Below, in pieces: positions 32,560 to 41,331 of a stretch of 64,000 nt of DNA. The first letter of the stretch is position 1, and each line of letters begins with the position of its first letter. The DNA is from Spirillospora albida (GTDB taxonomy: Bacteria > Actinomycetota > Actinomycetes > Streptosporangiales > Streptosporangiaceae). The position numbers and the translations under genes are program-made. The notes below the pieces were generated by a model, which was given only the letters and a program-made list of their open reading frames with translations, searched no databases and was not told the DNA's origin. The stretch spans positions 77,074-141,073 of the forward strand of contig NZ_JOFJ01000019.1 in the NCBI RefSeq assembly GCF_000718255.1. Reading direction: 5' to 3'.

Positions 32560-34194
32560 ATGCGCACCGCCCAATTCGTCCTGTCCGACGTCACCAAGCG
32601 CTACGACGACCATGTCGTCCTCGACCGCGTCTCGCTCACGATCAAGCCCGGTGAACGGGTCGGCGTGATCGGTGAGAACGGGGCCGGGAAGACGACCCTG
32701 CTGCGGCTCATCGCGGGACGGGAACACCCCGACAACGGGGCCGTGCGCATCACGGCACCCGGCGGCGTCGGCTACCTGGCCCAGACGATCGACCTGCCGC
32801 CCTCCGCGACCGTCCAGGACGCGATCGACCTCGCCCTCGCCGACCTCCGGGACCTGGAGGCCCGGATGCGCGCTGCCGAGGCCGGGCTGGACACAGCCGG
32901 ACTCGCCGAGTACGCCGAGCTCGTCGCGGCGTTCGAGGCGCGGGACGGCTACGCGGCCGAGACCCGCGTCGAGATCGCGGCCCGTGCCCTCGGCGTCCCC
33001 GGCCTGGACCGCGCCCGGCCGCTCGGCACGCTGTCCGGGGGCGAGCGGTCACGGCTGATGCTGGCCGCGACGCTCGCCGCGTCCCCCGAACTGCTCCTGC
33101 TGGACGAGCCCACCAACGATCTCGACGACGACGCCGTCGCCTGGCTGGAGGAGCATCTGCGCCGCCACCGCGGAACCGTGGTCGCCGTGACGCACGACCG
33201 CGCGTTCCTCGACCGCGTGACGTCGACGATCCTCGAGGTGGACGAGCGGGGCGTCCGCCGGTACGGCAACGGCTACAGCGGCTACCTGGCCGCCAAGGCG
33301 GCGGACCGGCGCCGCCGCCTGCACGAGTACGAGACCTGGCGGGAGGAGAAACGCAGGCAGGAGGCACTGGCCGACACGAACATCGACCGGCTCTCGGCGA
33401 TTCCGCGCAAGGCCCCGAGCGCCTTCAGCGGCGCCGGCGCCTTCCGGGCCCGGTCCCGGGCGCACGGTGCGATGAGCCGGATCCGGAGCGCGCGGCAGCG
33501 GGTCCGGGAGCTGACCGACGACCCGGTGGCGCCGCCGCCGGACCCGCTGCGGTTCGCGACCACCCCGCCCGCCGCGTACGGCGCGTCCGGTCCGGTCGCC
33601 GAACTGGCGGGCGTCGACGTCCCGGACCGGCTGCACGTCGACTCGCTGCGCATCGAACGGGGCCAGCGCGTGCTGGTCACCGGCCCGAACGGCGCGGGAA
33701 AGACGACGTTGATGCAGGTCCTGGCGGGGGAGCTGACTCCCGCCTCGGGCAGCGTTCAGCGCCACCCGAGGGTCGGCTACCTGCGCCAGGAAGAAGCGGA
33801 GGCCGTGGACGGGACGCTCCTGCGGGCATTCGCGGAGGGGCGTCCGGGCGACCTGGAGGAGCACGCCGACGAGCTGCTCGCGCTGGGCCTGTTCCGGCCG
33901 TCCGACCTGCCCAAGCCCGTCCGCTCGCTGTCGGCCGGGCAGCGTCGCAGGCTGGAACTGGCGCGCCTGGTCACCGGACGCTCGGACCTGATCCTCCTGG
34001 ACGAACCCACCAACCACCTCTCACCCCTGCTCGTGGACGAACTGGAGGAAGCCCTGACGGACTATCCCGGCGCGCTGGTCATTGTCACCCACGACCGCCG
34101 CATGCGGGCGTCGTTCACCGGACGGCACCTGGAACTCGACCGTGGCCGCCTGACGGATGGACCATTCCGGTTCGTCACCCAAGGGGCGGGTTGA
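32560..34194 (+). CDS. ABC-F family ATPase (ribosome protection/translation factor type)
   Basis: This 544-residue soluble protein has two ABC domains. The first has Walker A GENGAGKTTLLRLI (~42-55), signature LSGGERSRL and Walker B LLLLDEPTNDLD. The second has GPNGAGKTTLMQVL (~375-388), LSAGQRRRLELARL and LILLDEPTNHLS. A charged ~80-residue linker joins them (KAADRRRRLHEYETWREEKR). There are no membrane segments, so this is not a transporter. ABC-F proteins bind the ribosomal E site; several in actinomycetes give resistance to macrolides, lincosamides or streptogramins. The leader region supports drug-responsive control. The gene overlaps the convergent PNPOx-like gene by 20 nt. Confidence 0.92.
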   Translation: MRTAQFVLSDVTKRYDDHVVLDRVSLTIKPGERVGVIGENGAGKTTLLRLIAGREHPDNGAVRITAPGGVGYLAQTIDLPPSATVQDAIDLALADLRDLEARMRAAEAGLDTAGLAEYAELVAAFEARDGYAAETRVEIAARALGVPGLDRARPLGTLSGGERSRLMLAATLAASPELLLLDEPTNDLDDDAVAWLEEHLRRHRGTVVAVTHDRAFLDRVTSTILEVDERGVRRYGNGYSGYLAAKAADRRRRLHEYETWREEKRRQEALADTNIDRLSAIPRKAPSAFSGAGAFRARSRAHGAMSRIRSARQRVRELTDDPVAPPPDPLRFATTPPAAYGASGPVAELAGVDVPDRLHVDSLRIERGQRVLVTGPNGAGKTTLMQVLAGELTPASGSVQRHPRVGYLRQEEAEAVDGTLLRAFAEGRPGDLEEHADELLALGLFRPSDLPKPVRSLSAGQRRRLELARLVTGRSDLILLDEPTNHLSPLLVDELEEALTDYPGALVIVTHDRRMRASFTGRHLELDRGRLTDGPFRFVTQGAG

Positions 34195-35065
34195 ACCGGG
34201 ACGGGACAGGGTCCGTCCAGCGCAGCGGGCTCGCCCCCGGGATCTCGACGACCTCGGAGACGCGGAACTCGACCATCCGCTCGGCCCCGGGCACGGCGTC
34301 CGCCCCGTCCCAGATCGTGCGGGCGGTGCCGGTGAGCTGCAGGACGGCCCCCGTCCGCCAGTCGGGGAACAGGAGCCCGGCCCGGGGCTCGACCTCCAGG
34401 TTCCCGAGCGTGTTGAACATGGCGTTGCCGACGTAGTCGGGCCAGCGCAGCAGGCCCGGCGACGCGACCTCGACGAAGCCGGGGGCGCCGCCGCGGTGGG
34501 AGGCGTCGGCGTTCCCGTCCCGGTCGGCGGTGGCGATGAAGAACGTGTCGGCACCGCCGACCAGCGTTCGCTGCCCGTCCGTCAGCGTCCTTGACCGTGT
34601 GGCCTCGCCGGGCGGGCCCGGCTCCCACCGCGGCTCCCGCTTCTGGATGTACTTGGGGCAGTTGGCGTACACCTGGTCGAGCGCGACCCGCAGGCCGCCC
34701 CCGGCGGGGACGGCCCGTCCGTTCATCCGCATCCGGCGGTGCCGGGCCGGCTCGATGGCCAGCAGGCCGACCCTGCCGCCCGTGGCGAACCGAGGGGCCA
34801 GCGGGTCGCCCGGCACCGCCCGCGCGTCGATCACGACGGTTTCGGCGTCCTCGGCGCGGAGGAAGCCGGGCCGTCCGGTGAGCAGGGTCGCCCACATCCG
34901 CCCGTCGCCGTCGGCGGCGCCGAGCACCGCCATCGGCTGCTGGGCCAGGAACCGCCGCGCCACCTCGGGGATCTCCGCGCGGACGGCGCGGCCGGAGAAC
35001 GCGCCCTGGTCGAGCAGGCCGGCGCGCCGCTGGGCGGCCCGCTCACCCGCGTGGTAGACCGCCAC
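34175..35065 (-). CDS. Pyridoxamine 5'-phosphate oxidase-like flavin-binding protein
   Basis: This ~296-residue protein contains two split-barrel FMN-binding halves: FLAQQPMAVLGAADGDGRMWATLLTGRPGF (split here as ~45-75) and FFIATADRDGNADASHRGGAPGF (~175-197). The second is followed by DYVGNAMFNTLGNLEVEPRAGLLF, the usual dimer/FMN segment. Members reduce or sequester small molecules with FMN, heme or F420. The GTG at 35065 is chosen for its strong AAAGGAGG 6 nt upstream. It follows the VOC gene by 13 nt and is surely cotranscribed with it, under the palindrome at 35578-35611. Confidence 0.82.
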   Translation of the reverse strand: MAVYHAGERAAQRRAGLLDQGAFSGRAVRAEIPEVARRFLAQQPMAVLGAADGDGRMWATLLTGRPGFLRAEDAETVVIDARAVPGDPLAPRFATGGRVGLLAIEPARHRRMRMNGRAVPAGGGLRVALDQVYANCPKYIQKREPRWEPGPPGEATRSRTLTDGQRTLVGGADTFFIATADRDGNADASHRGGAPGFVEVASPGLLRWPDYVGNAMFNTLGNLEVEPRAGLLFPDWRTGAVLQLTGTARTIWDGADAVPGAERMVEFRVSEVVEIPGASPLRWTDPVPSRFNPPLG

Positions 35066-35078
35066 GGCGGCCTCCTTT

Positions 35079-35540
35079 CTAGAAGAAGCCGCAGGTCGGG
35101 GCGGTGCCGGACGGGGCGGGGGCGGTGTCGGCGCCGGCCGGCGCGTAGATCTCGAGGCGGATCCCGTCGGGGTCGGTGAAGAAGATCCCGCCGGACGACG
35201 CCCCCTCGCCGTGCGGGACGACACCGTCGTAGGCGAACGATGCCCCCAGCTCCCGCAGCAGGTTTTCGGCGGCCTCCACCTCCTCGATCGACTCGACCTG
35301 GAAGGACAGGTGGTGCAGACCGGCCGAGCGCGCCGGGAACGGACCGTCGCTCTGCTGCCACAGGGTGAGGACGAGGCGTCCGTCCCGGCCGAGGAACGCC
35401 CACCGGCGCCCGTCCTCGGCGCCTTCCGCCTGGATGTCGAAGCCGAAGACCCGCGTGTAGAAGGGCACCGACCGGCCCAGGTCGGTGACGTTCAGCCCGA
35501 CATGCCCCGTCTTCAGTGCCTTGATGGCGACAGTTTCCAT
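35079..35540 (-). CDS. VOC (glyoxalase/bleomycin resistance/dioxygenase) superfamily protein
   Basis: This 153-residue protein has one glyoxalase fold: GHVGLNVTDLGRSVPFYTRVFGFD, HHLSFQVESIEEVEAA, and FFTDPDGIRLEIYAPAG. The metal-ligand pattern His (GHVGLN), His (LHHLSF) and Glu (RLEIY) is kept. The reaction is not predictable from sequence. It leads a two-gene operon with the PNPOx-like gene and diverges from the CGNR regulator. Confidence 0.88.
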   Translation of the reverse strand: METVAIKALKTGHVGLNVTDLGRSVPFYTRVFGFDIQAEGAEDGRRWAFLGRDGRLVLTLWQQSDGPFPARSAGLHHLSFQVESIEEVEAAENLLRELGASFAYDGVVPHGEGASSGGIFFTDPDGIRLEIYAPAGADTAPAPSGTAPTCGFF

Positions 35541-35577
35541 GACATCCCTCGCAGACCCGGACGCACGTCCGAAGTAG

Positions 35578-35611
35578 CTCTAACCGTCTAATGAATAATA
35601 GACAGTTAGAG
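35578..35611. promoter_or_regulatory. Operator: 13-bp inverted repeat between the VOC and CGNR genes
   Basis: CTCTAACCGTCTA (35578-35590) and TAGACAGTTAGAG (35599-35611) are complementary at 12 of 13 positions around 8 nt. It lies 38-71 nt upstream of the VOC start, and its right arm ends 36 nt before the -10 hexamer of the CGNR gene. It is the natural target of a dimeric regulator and would control both directions. Confidence 0.7.
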
Positions 35612-35647
35612 AGGCGAGCGTCAACCGGCAAAAGCGGGATAGCCGGA

Positions 35648-35653
35648 TAGACT
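35648..35653 (+). promoter_or_regulatory. -10 hexamer (TAGACT) of the CGNR gene
   Basis: TAGACT is 6 nt before the ATG at 35660, giving a leaderless or nearly leaderless start. Confidence 0.5.
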
Positions 35654-35659
35654 GGAGTC

Positions 35660-36217
35660 ATGGACGAGATGACGGACCCACGCCCCCTCGTCGGGGAACC
35701 GCTGTCGCTCGACCTGCTCAACACGCGCTGGATCCAGGACGGCGTCCGCCATGACCTCCTCGACACCACCGGCGGCCTGGCGGTGTGGCTGCGATCTGCG
35801 GGGCTTCACGAGAAGGGCGACCGGGCGGCGCTCGATGCCCTGCGCGAGACCCGCGAGATCCTGTTGACGCTCGTGGACGACCCGTCCGCGGAGGCGGCCG
35901 ACGCCCTCAACGGCGTCCTCGCCCACGGCTCCCTGCGCTACCGCCTCGAGCGCGGCGTCCCCGCGCGATATCCGCAGGCCGACGACCCGGCCTGGCTGCC
36001 CGCCTGGCAGGCCGCCGCCGACTACCTGCGCCTCCTCTCCGACGACCCGGCCCGGATCAAGGCCTGCGCCCACCCCGACTGCGTCCTGCACTTCCACGAC
36101 GCGACGAAGAACGGCACGCGGCGCTGGTGCTCGATGGCCGTCTGCGGGAACAGGGCCAAGGCGGCCCGCCATTACGAGCGCACGAAGCGTCCCCGTGAAG
36201 CGCCGGCGCCGCGATGA
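35660..36217 (+). CDS. ABATE/CGNR zinc-finger transcriptional regulator
   Basis: This 185-residue protein has an N-terminal ABATE domain (PLVGEPLSLDLLNTRW, at ~7-22) and a C-terminal CGNR zinc finger with CAHPDCVLHFHD and WCSMAVCGNRAKAARHYER. Its four cysteines bind zinc. The family comprises ligand-sensing regulators, often beside the enzymes they control. The divergent VOC/PNPOx operon and the shared palindrome fit this well. Confidence 0.9.
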   Translation: MDEMTDPRPLVGEPLSLDLLNTRWIQDGVRHDLLDTTGGLAVWLRSAGLHEKGDRAALDALRETREILLTLVDDPSAEAADALNGVLAHGSLRYRLERGVPARYPQADDPAWLPAWQAAADYLRLLSDDPARIKACAHPDCVLHFHDATKNGTRRWCSMAVCGNRAKAARHYERTKRPREAPAPR

Positions 36218-36269
36218 GTTCCGGCCCGTCGGCCGGTCAACCTGGCCGGCACACACCGAGGGAGGGCCG

Positions 36270-36325
36270 ATGAAGCTCACATCACCACGTTCATCACGCT
36301 GGACGGCATGTTCGGAGCATCGGTC
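36270..36325 (+). pseudogene. Remnant of a dihydrofolate-reductase-family (RibD C-terminal-like) gene start
   Basis: After a good ribosome site (GGAGGG), ATGAAGCTCAC is followed, one base out of frame, by codons for ITTFITLDGMFGA. That is the usual opening of RibD-C/DHFR-like proteins (start, x-x-x-F-x-T-LDG). The likeness ends after ~15 residues and the next gene begins within 50 nt. A short, frameshifted relic is the best reading. Confidence 0.4.
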
Positions 36326-36359
36326 AGGATCCGAGAAGCGCTCGGGAGGGTCCCGTCTC

Positions 36360-36365
36360 TAACGT
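36360..36365 (+). promoter_or_regulatory. -10 hexamer (TAACGT) of the deazaflavin oxidoreductase gene
   Basis: TAACGT ends 7 nt before the ATG at 36373, supporting that start over the GTG at 36364. Confidence 0.4.
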
Positions 36366-36372
36366 GATCGGT

Positions 36373-36828
36373 ATGGAGACCAAGGAGCAGTCGAAGCAGG
36401 GACACGGGGCCTTCTCGCGCTGGATGCAGCACCGGATGAACGCCCGCATGGCACGCAAGATCCGGCGGGGGCGCGGCTCGTTCATGGGCATGGACGTCCT
36501 GCTCCTGCACACGGCGGGCCGCCGCAGCGGACAGCCCCGGGAGACGCCGGTGTCGTGGTTCGCCGACGGCGAGGACGCCTGGCTGGTCATCGCGTCCGGC
36601 GGGAAGAACGGTCACCCGGACTGGCACCTTAACCTGGTCGGACGCCCCGACCGCGCGTCGATCGAACTGCCCGGCCGCGAACCGCTCCCGGTGACGCCGC
36701 ACGTCCTGGACGGCACCGAGCGCGAAGCGGCATGGAAGCGCATCACCGCGGCCCACCCGCGCTACGAGAAGTACCAGCGCAAGACCGACCGCGAGTACGC
36801 GGTGGTCCGCCTCACGCCCCGGCGGTGA
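36373..36828 (+). CDS. Deazaflavin (F420)-dependent nitroreductase-family protein
   Basis: This ~151-residue protein of the Ddn/DUF385 group has a basic helical N-terminus, the split-barrel core VLLLHTAGRRSGQPRETPVSWF (residues ~38-58), then WLVIASGGKNGHPDWHLNL, the conserved deazaflavin-binding GG-x4-PxWxxNL, and the C-terminal HPRYEKYQRKTDREYAVVRL. Such enzymes reduce quinones, nitro compounds or enones with F420H2. Its last 17 nt overlap the end of the convergent NUDIX gene. Confidence 0.87.
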   Translation: METKEQSKQGHGAFSRWMQHRMNARMARKIRRGRGSFMGMDVLLLHTAGRRSGQPRETPVSWFADGEDAWLVIASGGKNGHPDWHLNLVGRPDRASIELPGREPLPVTPHVLDGTEREAAWKRITAAHPRYEKYQRKTDREYAVVRLTPRR

Positions 36829-37468
36829 ACGGGGCCAGTCCGCGTACCCGGGTGGCGAGGACCGCGGCCATCGTGAAGGAGTCGGTCAGTTCTCCGCCCG
36901 ACAGCAGCTCGTCCAGCTCGCGGGCGGAGAACAGGGCCACGGTGTCGATGCCTTCATCGTCGGACGTCTTCGTGGGGGGATCGATGCGCGCCCAGAAGAG
37001 TCCGGCACGGCCGGCGGTCAGCCCGGTGTCGGCGTGCACGTCCCCCAGCGGCTTCAGCTCGATGGCCTCGGCGCCGATCTCTTCGCGGAGTTCGCGCCGG
37101 GCGGTCCGCTCCGTGCTCTCTCCGGGCTCGGCGAAGCCGCGCGGGATCTCCCAGTGCCACCGCCGAGTGGAATGGCGGAAATGCCGGACGAGCACCACCT
37201 TGTCACCGCAGACCGGGAGGATGGCGGCCCCCGCGCTGCCGGAGCTCGGCACGATGCGCACGTAACCGCCGGTGGCGCCGCCGCGGAAGGCCACCGGATC
37301 GCGGAGCACTGTGATGTACGGGTCCCGGTAGCAGACGCCGTAGGGTCCGCCTTCGGCCGGCGAGGACGGCAGGATGCGCACGGCCGCGCCGGGCGGGTTG
37401 GCGAACAGATCCGGCCGCCGCCGACGCAGCTCCGCGTACGCGTCGGGGTCGTCGCCGGGTGCGGTCAC
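36812..37468 (-). CDS. NUDIX hydrolase
   Basis: This 218-residue protein has the full Nudix box at about 118-140 (GFAEPGESTERTARRELREE, then IGAE), including the metal-binding REXXEE. The core VVLVRHFRHSTRRWHWEIPRG is typical of ADP-ribose/NDP-sugar pyrophosphatases. An extra ~80-residue N-terminal part has no assignment. The GTG start overlaps the stop of the 510-residue gene by 4 nt (GTGA), so the two proteins are made together and may work together. Confidence 0.9.
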   Translation of the reverse strand: MTAPGDDPDAYAELRRRRPDLFANPPGAAVRILPSSPAEGGPYGVCYRDPYITVLRDPVAFRGGATGGYVRIVPSSGSAGAAILPVCGDKVVLVRHFRHSTRRWHWEIPRGFAEPGESTERTARRELREEIGAEAIELKPLGDVHADTGLTAGRAGLFWARIDPPTKTSDDEGIDTVALFSARELDELLSGGELTDSFTMAAVLATRVRGLAPFTAGA

Positions 37469-38997
37469 TCGGCCTCGCCCGACTGGTCCTGCCCGTTCTT
37501 CGCGGGCGGCAGCGGCGCGTACGCCCCGGCCAGATAGTCGATGATCTTCTTCGCCTCCCGGGTGGGGTCGTCCAGGCGCAGATCGAGGATCTGGGCGGTG
37601 CTCTCGATGCGGTGCTTGGCCCTGCCCTTCATTCGCCGCCCCAGCCCCAGCCGGACGGTGACGCGCACGGACTGGCCGAGCCCCAGGCTCGCGACGTCGC
37701 CGACGACCTCGAAGCCGACCGGGAGATCGTTCGCGAACGCCAGGTTGACCGTCACCTCGCCGATGTCGATGGCGAGCTCGGCCAGCGCTTCGAACCGTTC
37801 ACCGACGCCGTCGAGCCAGTTCGCGGTGTGGATCTCCTCGGCCTTCACCAGCATGGTCAGGTAGGCGCCGAGGACCGAGGCCGCCCCTCTGTCGCTGTCC
37901 GTGAGGGCTTCGAGAGACGAGGAGTCGAGCAGGTCGGCGAACGTGTCCTTGTAGGTCCGCCATTCGGGCTCGGCGCGTACCCGGGAGATGTCCGAGAGCG
38001 TCAGCCGGTCCAGGCTCGGCACCCGCTCGAGCAGCCCCTGGACGTTCTCGAAGGTCAGATTCCGCAGCATCCGGATCATCTGGTCGGCGTCCGTCGCCGC
38101 CAGCGCCTTCTTGTCGATGCGCCGGCGGTCGGCCAGCCCCTCCTGCAGGGCGGTGCGGCGCGGCGAGTCGCCGGGCGTGAGGGCGTACACGCCGACCGCG
38201 TCGGCGAGGTTGGTCGCGTACTTCAGGTCGAAAAGCTGCTTGAGCGGCGTGACGTGCGGCAGGTTCCGGTCGTACTCGCGCGCCGCCACATCGCCGCCCT
38301 CGCCCACGATGAACCGCTCGTAGAGCATCTGCCGCGTCACCGTGACGTCACTGTTGGTCCGCTCGAACGCCCAGGCCGCGACCTCCTTGAGGTACTTGCC
38401 CATGGCCTCCGCCTCGTCCGGGCCCAGGCCGAGGTCGCGCTGGAGCGCGGCGGGGCGGAACTGGCCGAGACGCGTGAGGAAGTGGCCGTACCCTTGGCTC
38501 ATGTGGGCGGCCAGATCCCGGTACGTCTCGTCGTCCCATGCCAGGCGCAGGCACGACATCGGCGTGTTCTCGGCGACCGTCCGCCAGCCTTCGAATCCCT
38601 CCGTCACCTGGAAGGCCGGCGTGGTCACGGGCAGGGGCGATGTCTCGTCCATCAGCCACGGGATGATCGTCCCATCGCTCAGCAGGGAACGGAACGCCTC
38701 CCGGTCGAGCCCGTCGCCGAGAAAGTCCTGGTACACGGTCCTGCTGTTGTAAAGGTAGGCCCGGTTGACGATGATCTTCTCTGCGTTCAGCAACGCGCGC
38801 AGGTACTCCCGCCGTGCGCGCCGCCGCTGCTCCTTGTCGATCCTCTTGGTGACCTTGCCGGCCTTGAGTGCCGAGGTCAGGAGTTCGTTGTCGAGCCACT
38901 GGTTGTCCAGCGACTGTGGCACCGCGGTGATCGTCTTGGCGAGGTCGCCGGCGATGAGCTGCTCGTACGAGACGTTTCCCTCGTGGCGAGTGGTCAC
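37465..38997 (-). CDS. 510-residue protein of unknown function, coupled to a NUDIX hydrolase
   Basis: I do not recognise a family. It is soluble, with no signal peptide or TM helix. It has a basic helical stretch KRIDKEQRRRARREYLRALL (~53-72), then NAEKIIVNRAYLYNSRTVYQD. A mixed middle part and a helical region of ~200-420 follow. The C-terminal beta-like part (VTVNLAFANDLP...VRVTVRLGLGRRMKG) ends in a charged tail. The GTG start has AGGGG 6 nt upstream. A perfect 14-bp palindrome lies 29 nt before it. Translational coupling to NUDIX suggests a two-component function such as nucleotide-signal handling or defence; that is speculation from context only. Confidence 0.75.
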   Translation of the reverse strand: MTTRHEGNVSYEQLIAGDLAKTITAVPQSLDNQWLDNELLTSALKAGKVTKRIDKEQRRRARREYLRALLNAEKIIVNRAYLYNSRTVYQDFLGDGLDREAFRSLLSDGTIIPWLMDETSPLPVTTPAFQVTEGFEGWRTVAENTPMSCLRLAWDDETYRDLAAHMSQGYGHFLTRLGQFRPAALQRDLGLGPDEAEAMGKYLKEVAAWAFERTNSDVTVTRQMLYERFIVGEGGDVAAREYDRNLPHVTPLKQLFDLKYATNLADAVGVYALTPGDSPRRTALQEGLADRRRIDKKALAATDADQMIRMLRNLTFENVQGLLERVPSLDRLTLSDISRVRAEPEWRTYKDTFADLLDSSSLEALTDSDRGAASVLGAYLTMLVKAEEIHTANWLDGVGERFEALAELAIDIGEVTVNLAFANDLPVGFEVVGDVASLGLGQSVRVTVRLGLGRRMKGRAKHRIESTAQILDLRLDDPTREAKKIIDYLAGAYAPLPPAKNGQDQSGEAE

Positions 38998-39025
38998 GGC
39001 CGCCCCTGTGTAAATGGCATGGCAT

Positions 39026-39039
39026 TCATAGATCTATGA
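39026..39039. promoter_or_regulatory. Perfect 14-bp palindrome upstream of the 510-residue/NUDIX operon
   Basis: TCATAGATCTATGA is self-complementary over its full length and lies 29-42 nt before the GTG start, in an A/T-rich promoter region (TCTATAACG on the minus strand just upstream). Probably an operator. Confidence 0.5.
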
Positions 39040-39080
39040 CGTTATAGACCCACGCGCCGGTCGTTGTCAGGTGAAATGGT

Positions 39081-39119
39081 GACACCGCGTCCCGGCCTTG
39101 CGGTCGGGAACGCGGTGTC
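39081..39119 (-). terminator. Long hairpin downstream of the ABC permease gene
   Basis: GACACCGCGTCCCG at 39081 and CGGGAACGCGGTGTC ending at 39119 pair along ~15 bp with a small bulge. The minus-strand permease gene ends 12 nt before it. Confidence 0.8.
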
Positions 39120-39130
39120 CCGATGGGCCG

Positions 39131-40492
39131 TCACCCGGCCGCCACCGCGGTGACGGGCGGGGCGGCGAGGGTGCGGCGGGCGGTGATCAGGGTGGAGGCG
39201 AGGGCCAGGACGGTCGCGATCGCCACCACGGCCAGGTAGGGCAGGACGCCCCCGTCCGGGATCGGGGAGCCGGACCGGGCGATGCTGAACGGGACGATCG
39301 TGACCAGGGACGCCAGCGTGCCGAACAGGACGCCGGTCGCGGCGAGGATCAGGGCCTCGCCCGCCACCATGCCGAGCACCTGGCCGGGGGTGGCCCCGAT
39401 GAGGCGCTGGCGGCCGAACTCGCCGCGCCGGTGCAGGGTCGTGGCGACCAGGGTGTTGACCACCATGATGGCCGCGAACAGCAGGATCATCGCGATCACG
39501 ATCATGTTGGTGGTCTCCGCGCTGCGGTAGTCCGCGGTGGCGACGATGCCTCGGGCGGCGTTCACGGCGTTGTCGGTGGCCTGCATGTAAAGAGTGCCGG
39601 TGGCGATGCCGGTGAACAGGATGATCGGCATGACCGCGGTCGACAGCGGGCCGGTGCGGCGGCCGAGGTTGAGGCCCGCGAGATGGCCGCCCGCGCCGCG
39701 CCGGTCGAGCGGGCCGGCGATCCGGGTGGTCACGGTCCGCAGCAGGACGGGCGCCAGCAGGGCCAGGCCGATCGAGAACCAGATGGACGCGGGCCCGGCG
39801 GTGGCCATCGGCTCGAAGTCCTCCTTGCCGCGCATCACGGTGGCGGTGATGACGGCCAGGTCGGCGCCGAGGAACAGGAACACCCCGGCCGCGACGCGGC
39901 GCTTCCTGCTCATTCCGGTACCGCCGGTGGAGGCGTCCAGCAGGGATTCGGTCGCGCCCATCCGGGCTGTGCGGCGGGCGGCGATCACGGCGGCGGCGAC
40001 GGCGGCGGCGACGGTGACGCCGAAGCCGAGGTGGATCGCGAACCCGCCGAAGCGGTAGGCGACGTCCGGGGAGACCTGGCCGCCGCCGGTCAGCCGGTGC
40101 AGCAGGGCGCGTCCGGCGAACACGGCGGGGACGATGGCCAGCGCGGCCGCCGTGACCCCCAGCACCAGCGCCTCGGCGACGATCATCCGGGCGAGCTGCG
40201 CCGGAGTGGCGCCGATGTTCTTCAGCAGGGCCGTCTCGGCGGCGCGCTGCCGGACGGCCAGGGTCAGCGTCGAGGTGACCGCGAACGTCACCAGGATCAG
40301 GCTCCAGCCGCCGACCACACCCGCCAGAGTGGTCAGGGTCTTCTCATCGGACGCGGCGACGCCCGGAGCGCCGGCGGTGTCGAGCAGGGCACCGAAGGTC
40401 ATCAGGATCAGGGCGCCGGAGAACATCGCGAGAAGGCTCGCGATGGACCCGCCGGCGCGGTGGCGCAGAGAGCGCAGGGCCAGAGCGAACAT
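39131..40492 (-). CDS. ABC transporter permease, FtsX/MacB type
   Basis: This 453-residue permease has two FtsX-like halves. The first has an N-terminal TM (SIASLLAMFSGALILMTFGAL) and the family motif RQRAAETALLKNIGATPAQL, then TMs to ~185. The second repeats this with HRRGEFGRQRLIGATPGQVL near 365. It forms a mechanotransmission-type exporter with the ATPase encoded 3 nt upstream. The large extracytoplasmic domain typical of MacB is small here, as in many actinobacterial peptide/antibiotic exporters. Substrate unknown. Confidence 0.87.
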   Translation of the reverse strand: MFALALRSLRHRAGGSIASLLAMFSGALILMTFGALLDTAGAPGVAASDEKTLTTLAGVVGGWSLILVTFAVTSTLTLAVRQRAAETALLKNIGATPAQLARMIVAEALVLGVTAAALAIVPAVFAGRALLHRLTGGGQVSPDVAYRFGGFAIHLGFGVTVAAAVAAAVIAARRTARMGATESLLDASTGGTGMSRKRRVAAGVFLFLGADLAVITATVMRGKEDFEPMATAGPASIWFSIGLALLAPVLLRTVTTRIAGPLDRRGAGGHLAGLNLGRRTGPLSTAVMPIILFTGIATGTLYMQATDNAVNAARGIVATADYRSAETTNMIVIAMILLFAAIMVVNTLVATTLHRRGEFGRQRLIGATPGQVLGMVAGEALILAATGVLFGTLASLVTIVPFSIARSGSPIPDGGVLPYLAVVAIATVLALASTLITARRTLAAPPVTAVAAG

Positions 40493-40495
40493 GTG

Positions 40496-41239
<744 letters not shown>

Positions 41240-41280
41240 CGTCTTCCCTCTCGCTCGGCTAGGGAGGACGGTACGCAGAT

Positions 41281-41309
41281 TTGGGCAAACGCGCAAGGCG
41301 TTCGCCTAA
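41281..41309. promoter_or_regulatory. Operator between the ABC transporter and TetR genes
   Basis: TTGGGCAAACGC (41281-41292) and GCGTTCGCCTAA (41298-41309) are complementary at 10 of 12 positions around GCAAG. It sits between the two divergent starts, ideal for repression of the exporter and autoregulation by the TetR protein. Confidence 0.65.
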
Positions 41310-41331
41310 GTCATATGCCCAACCAATGCGC

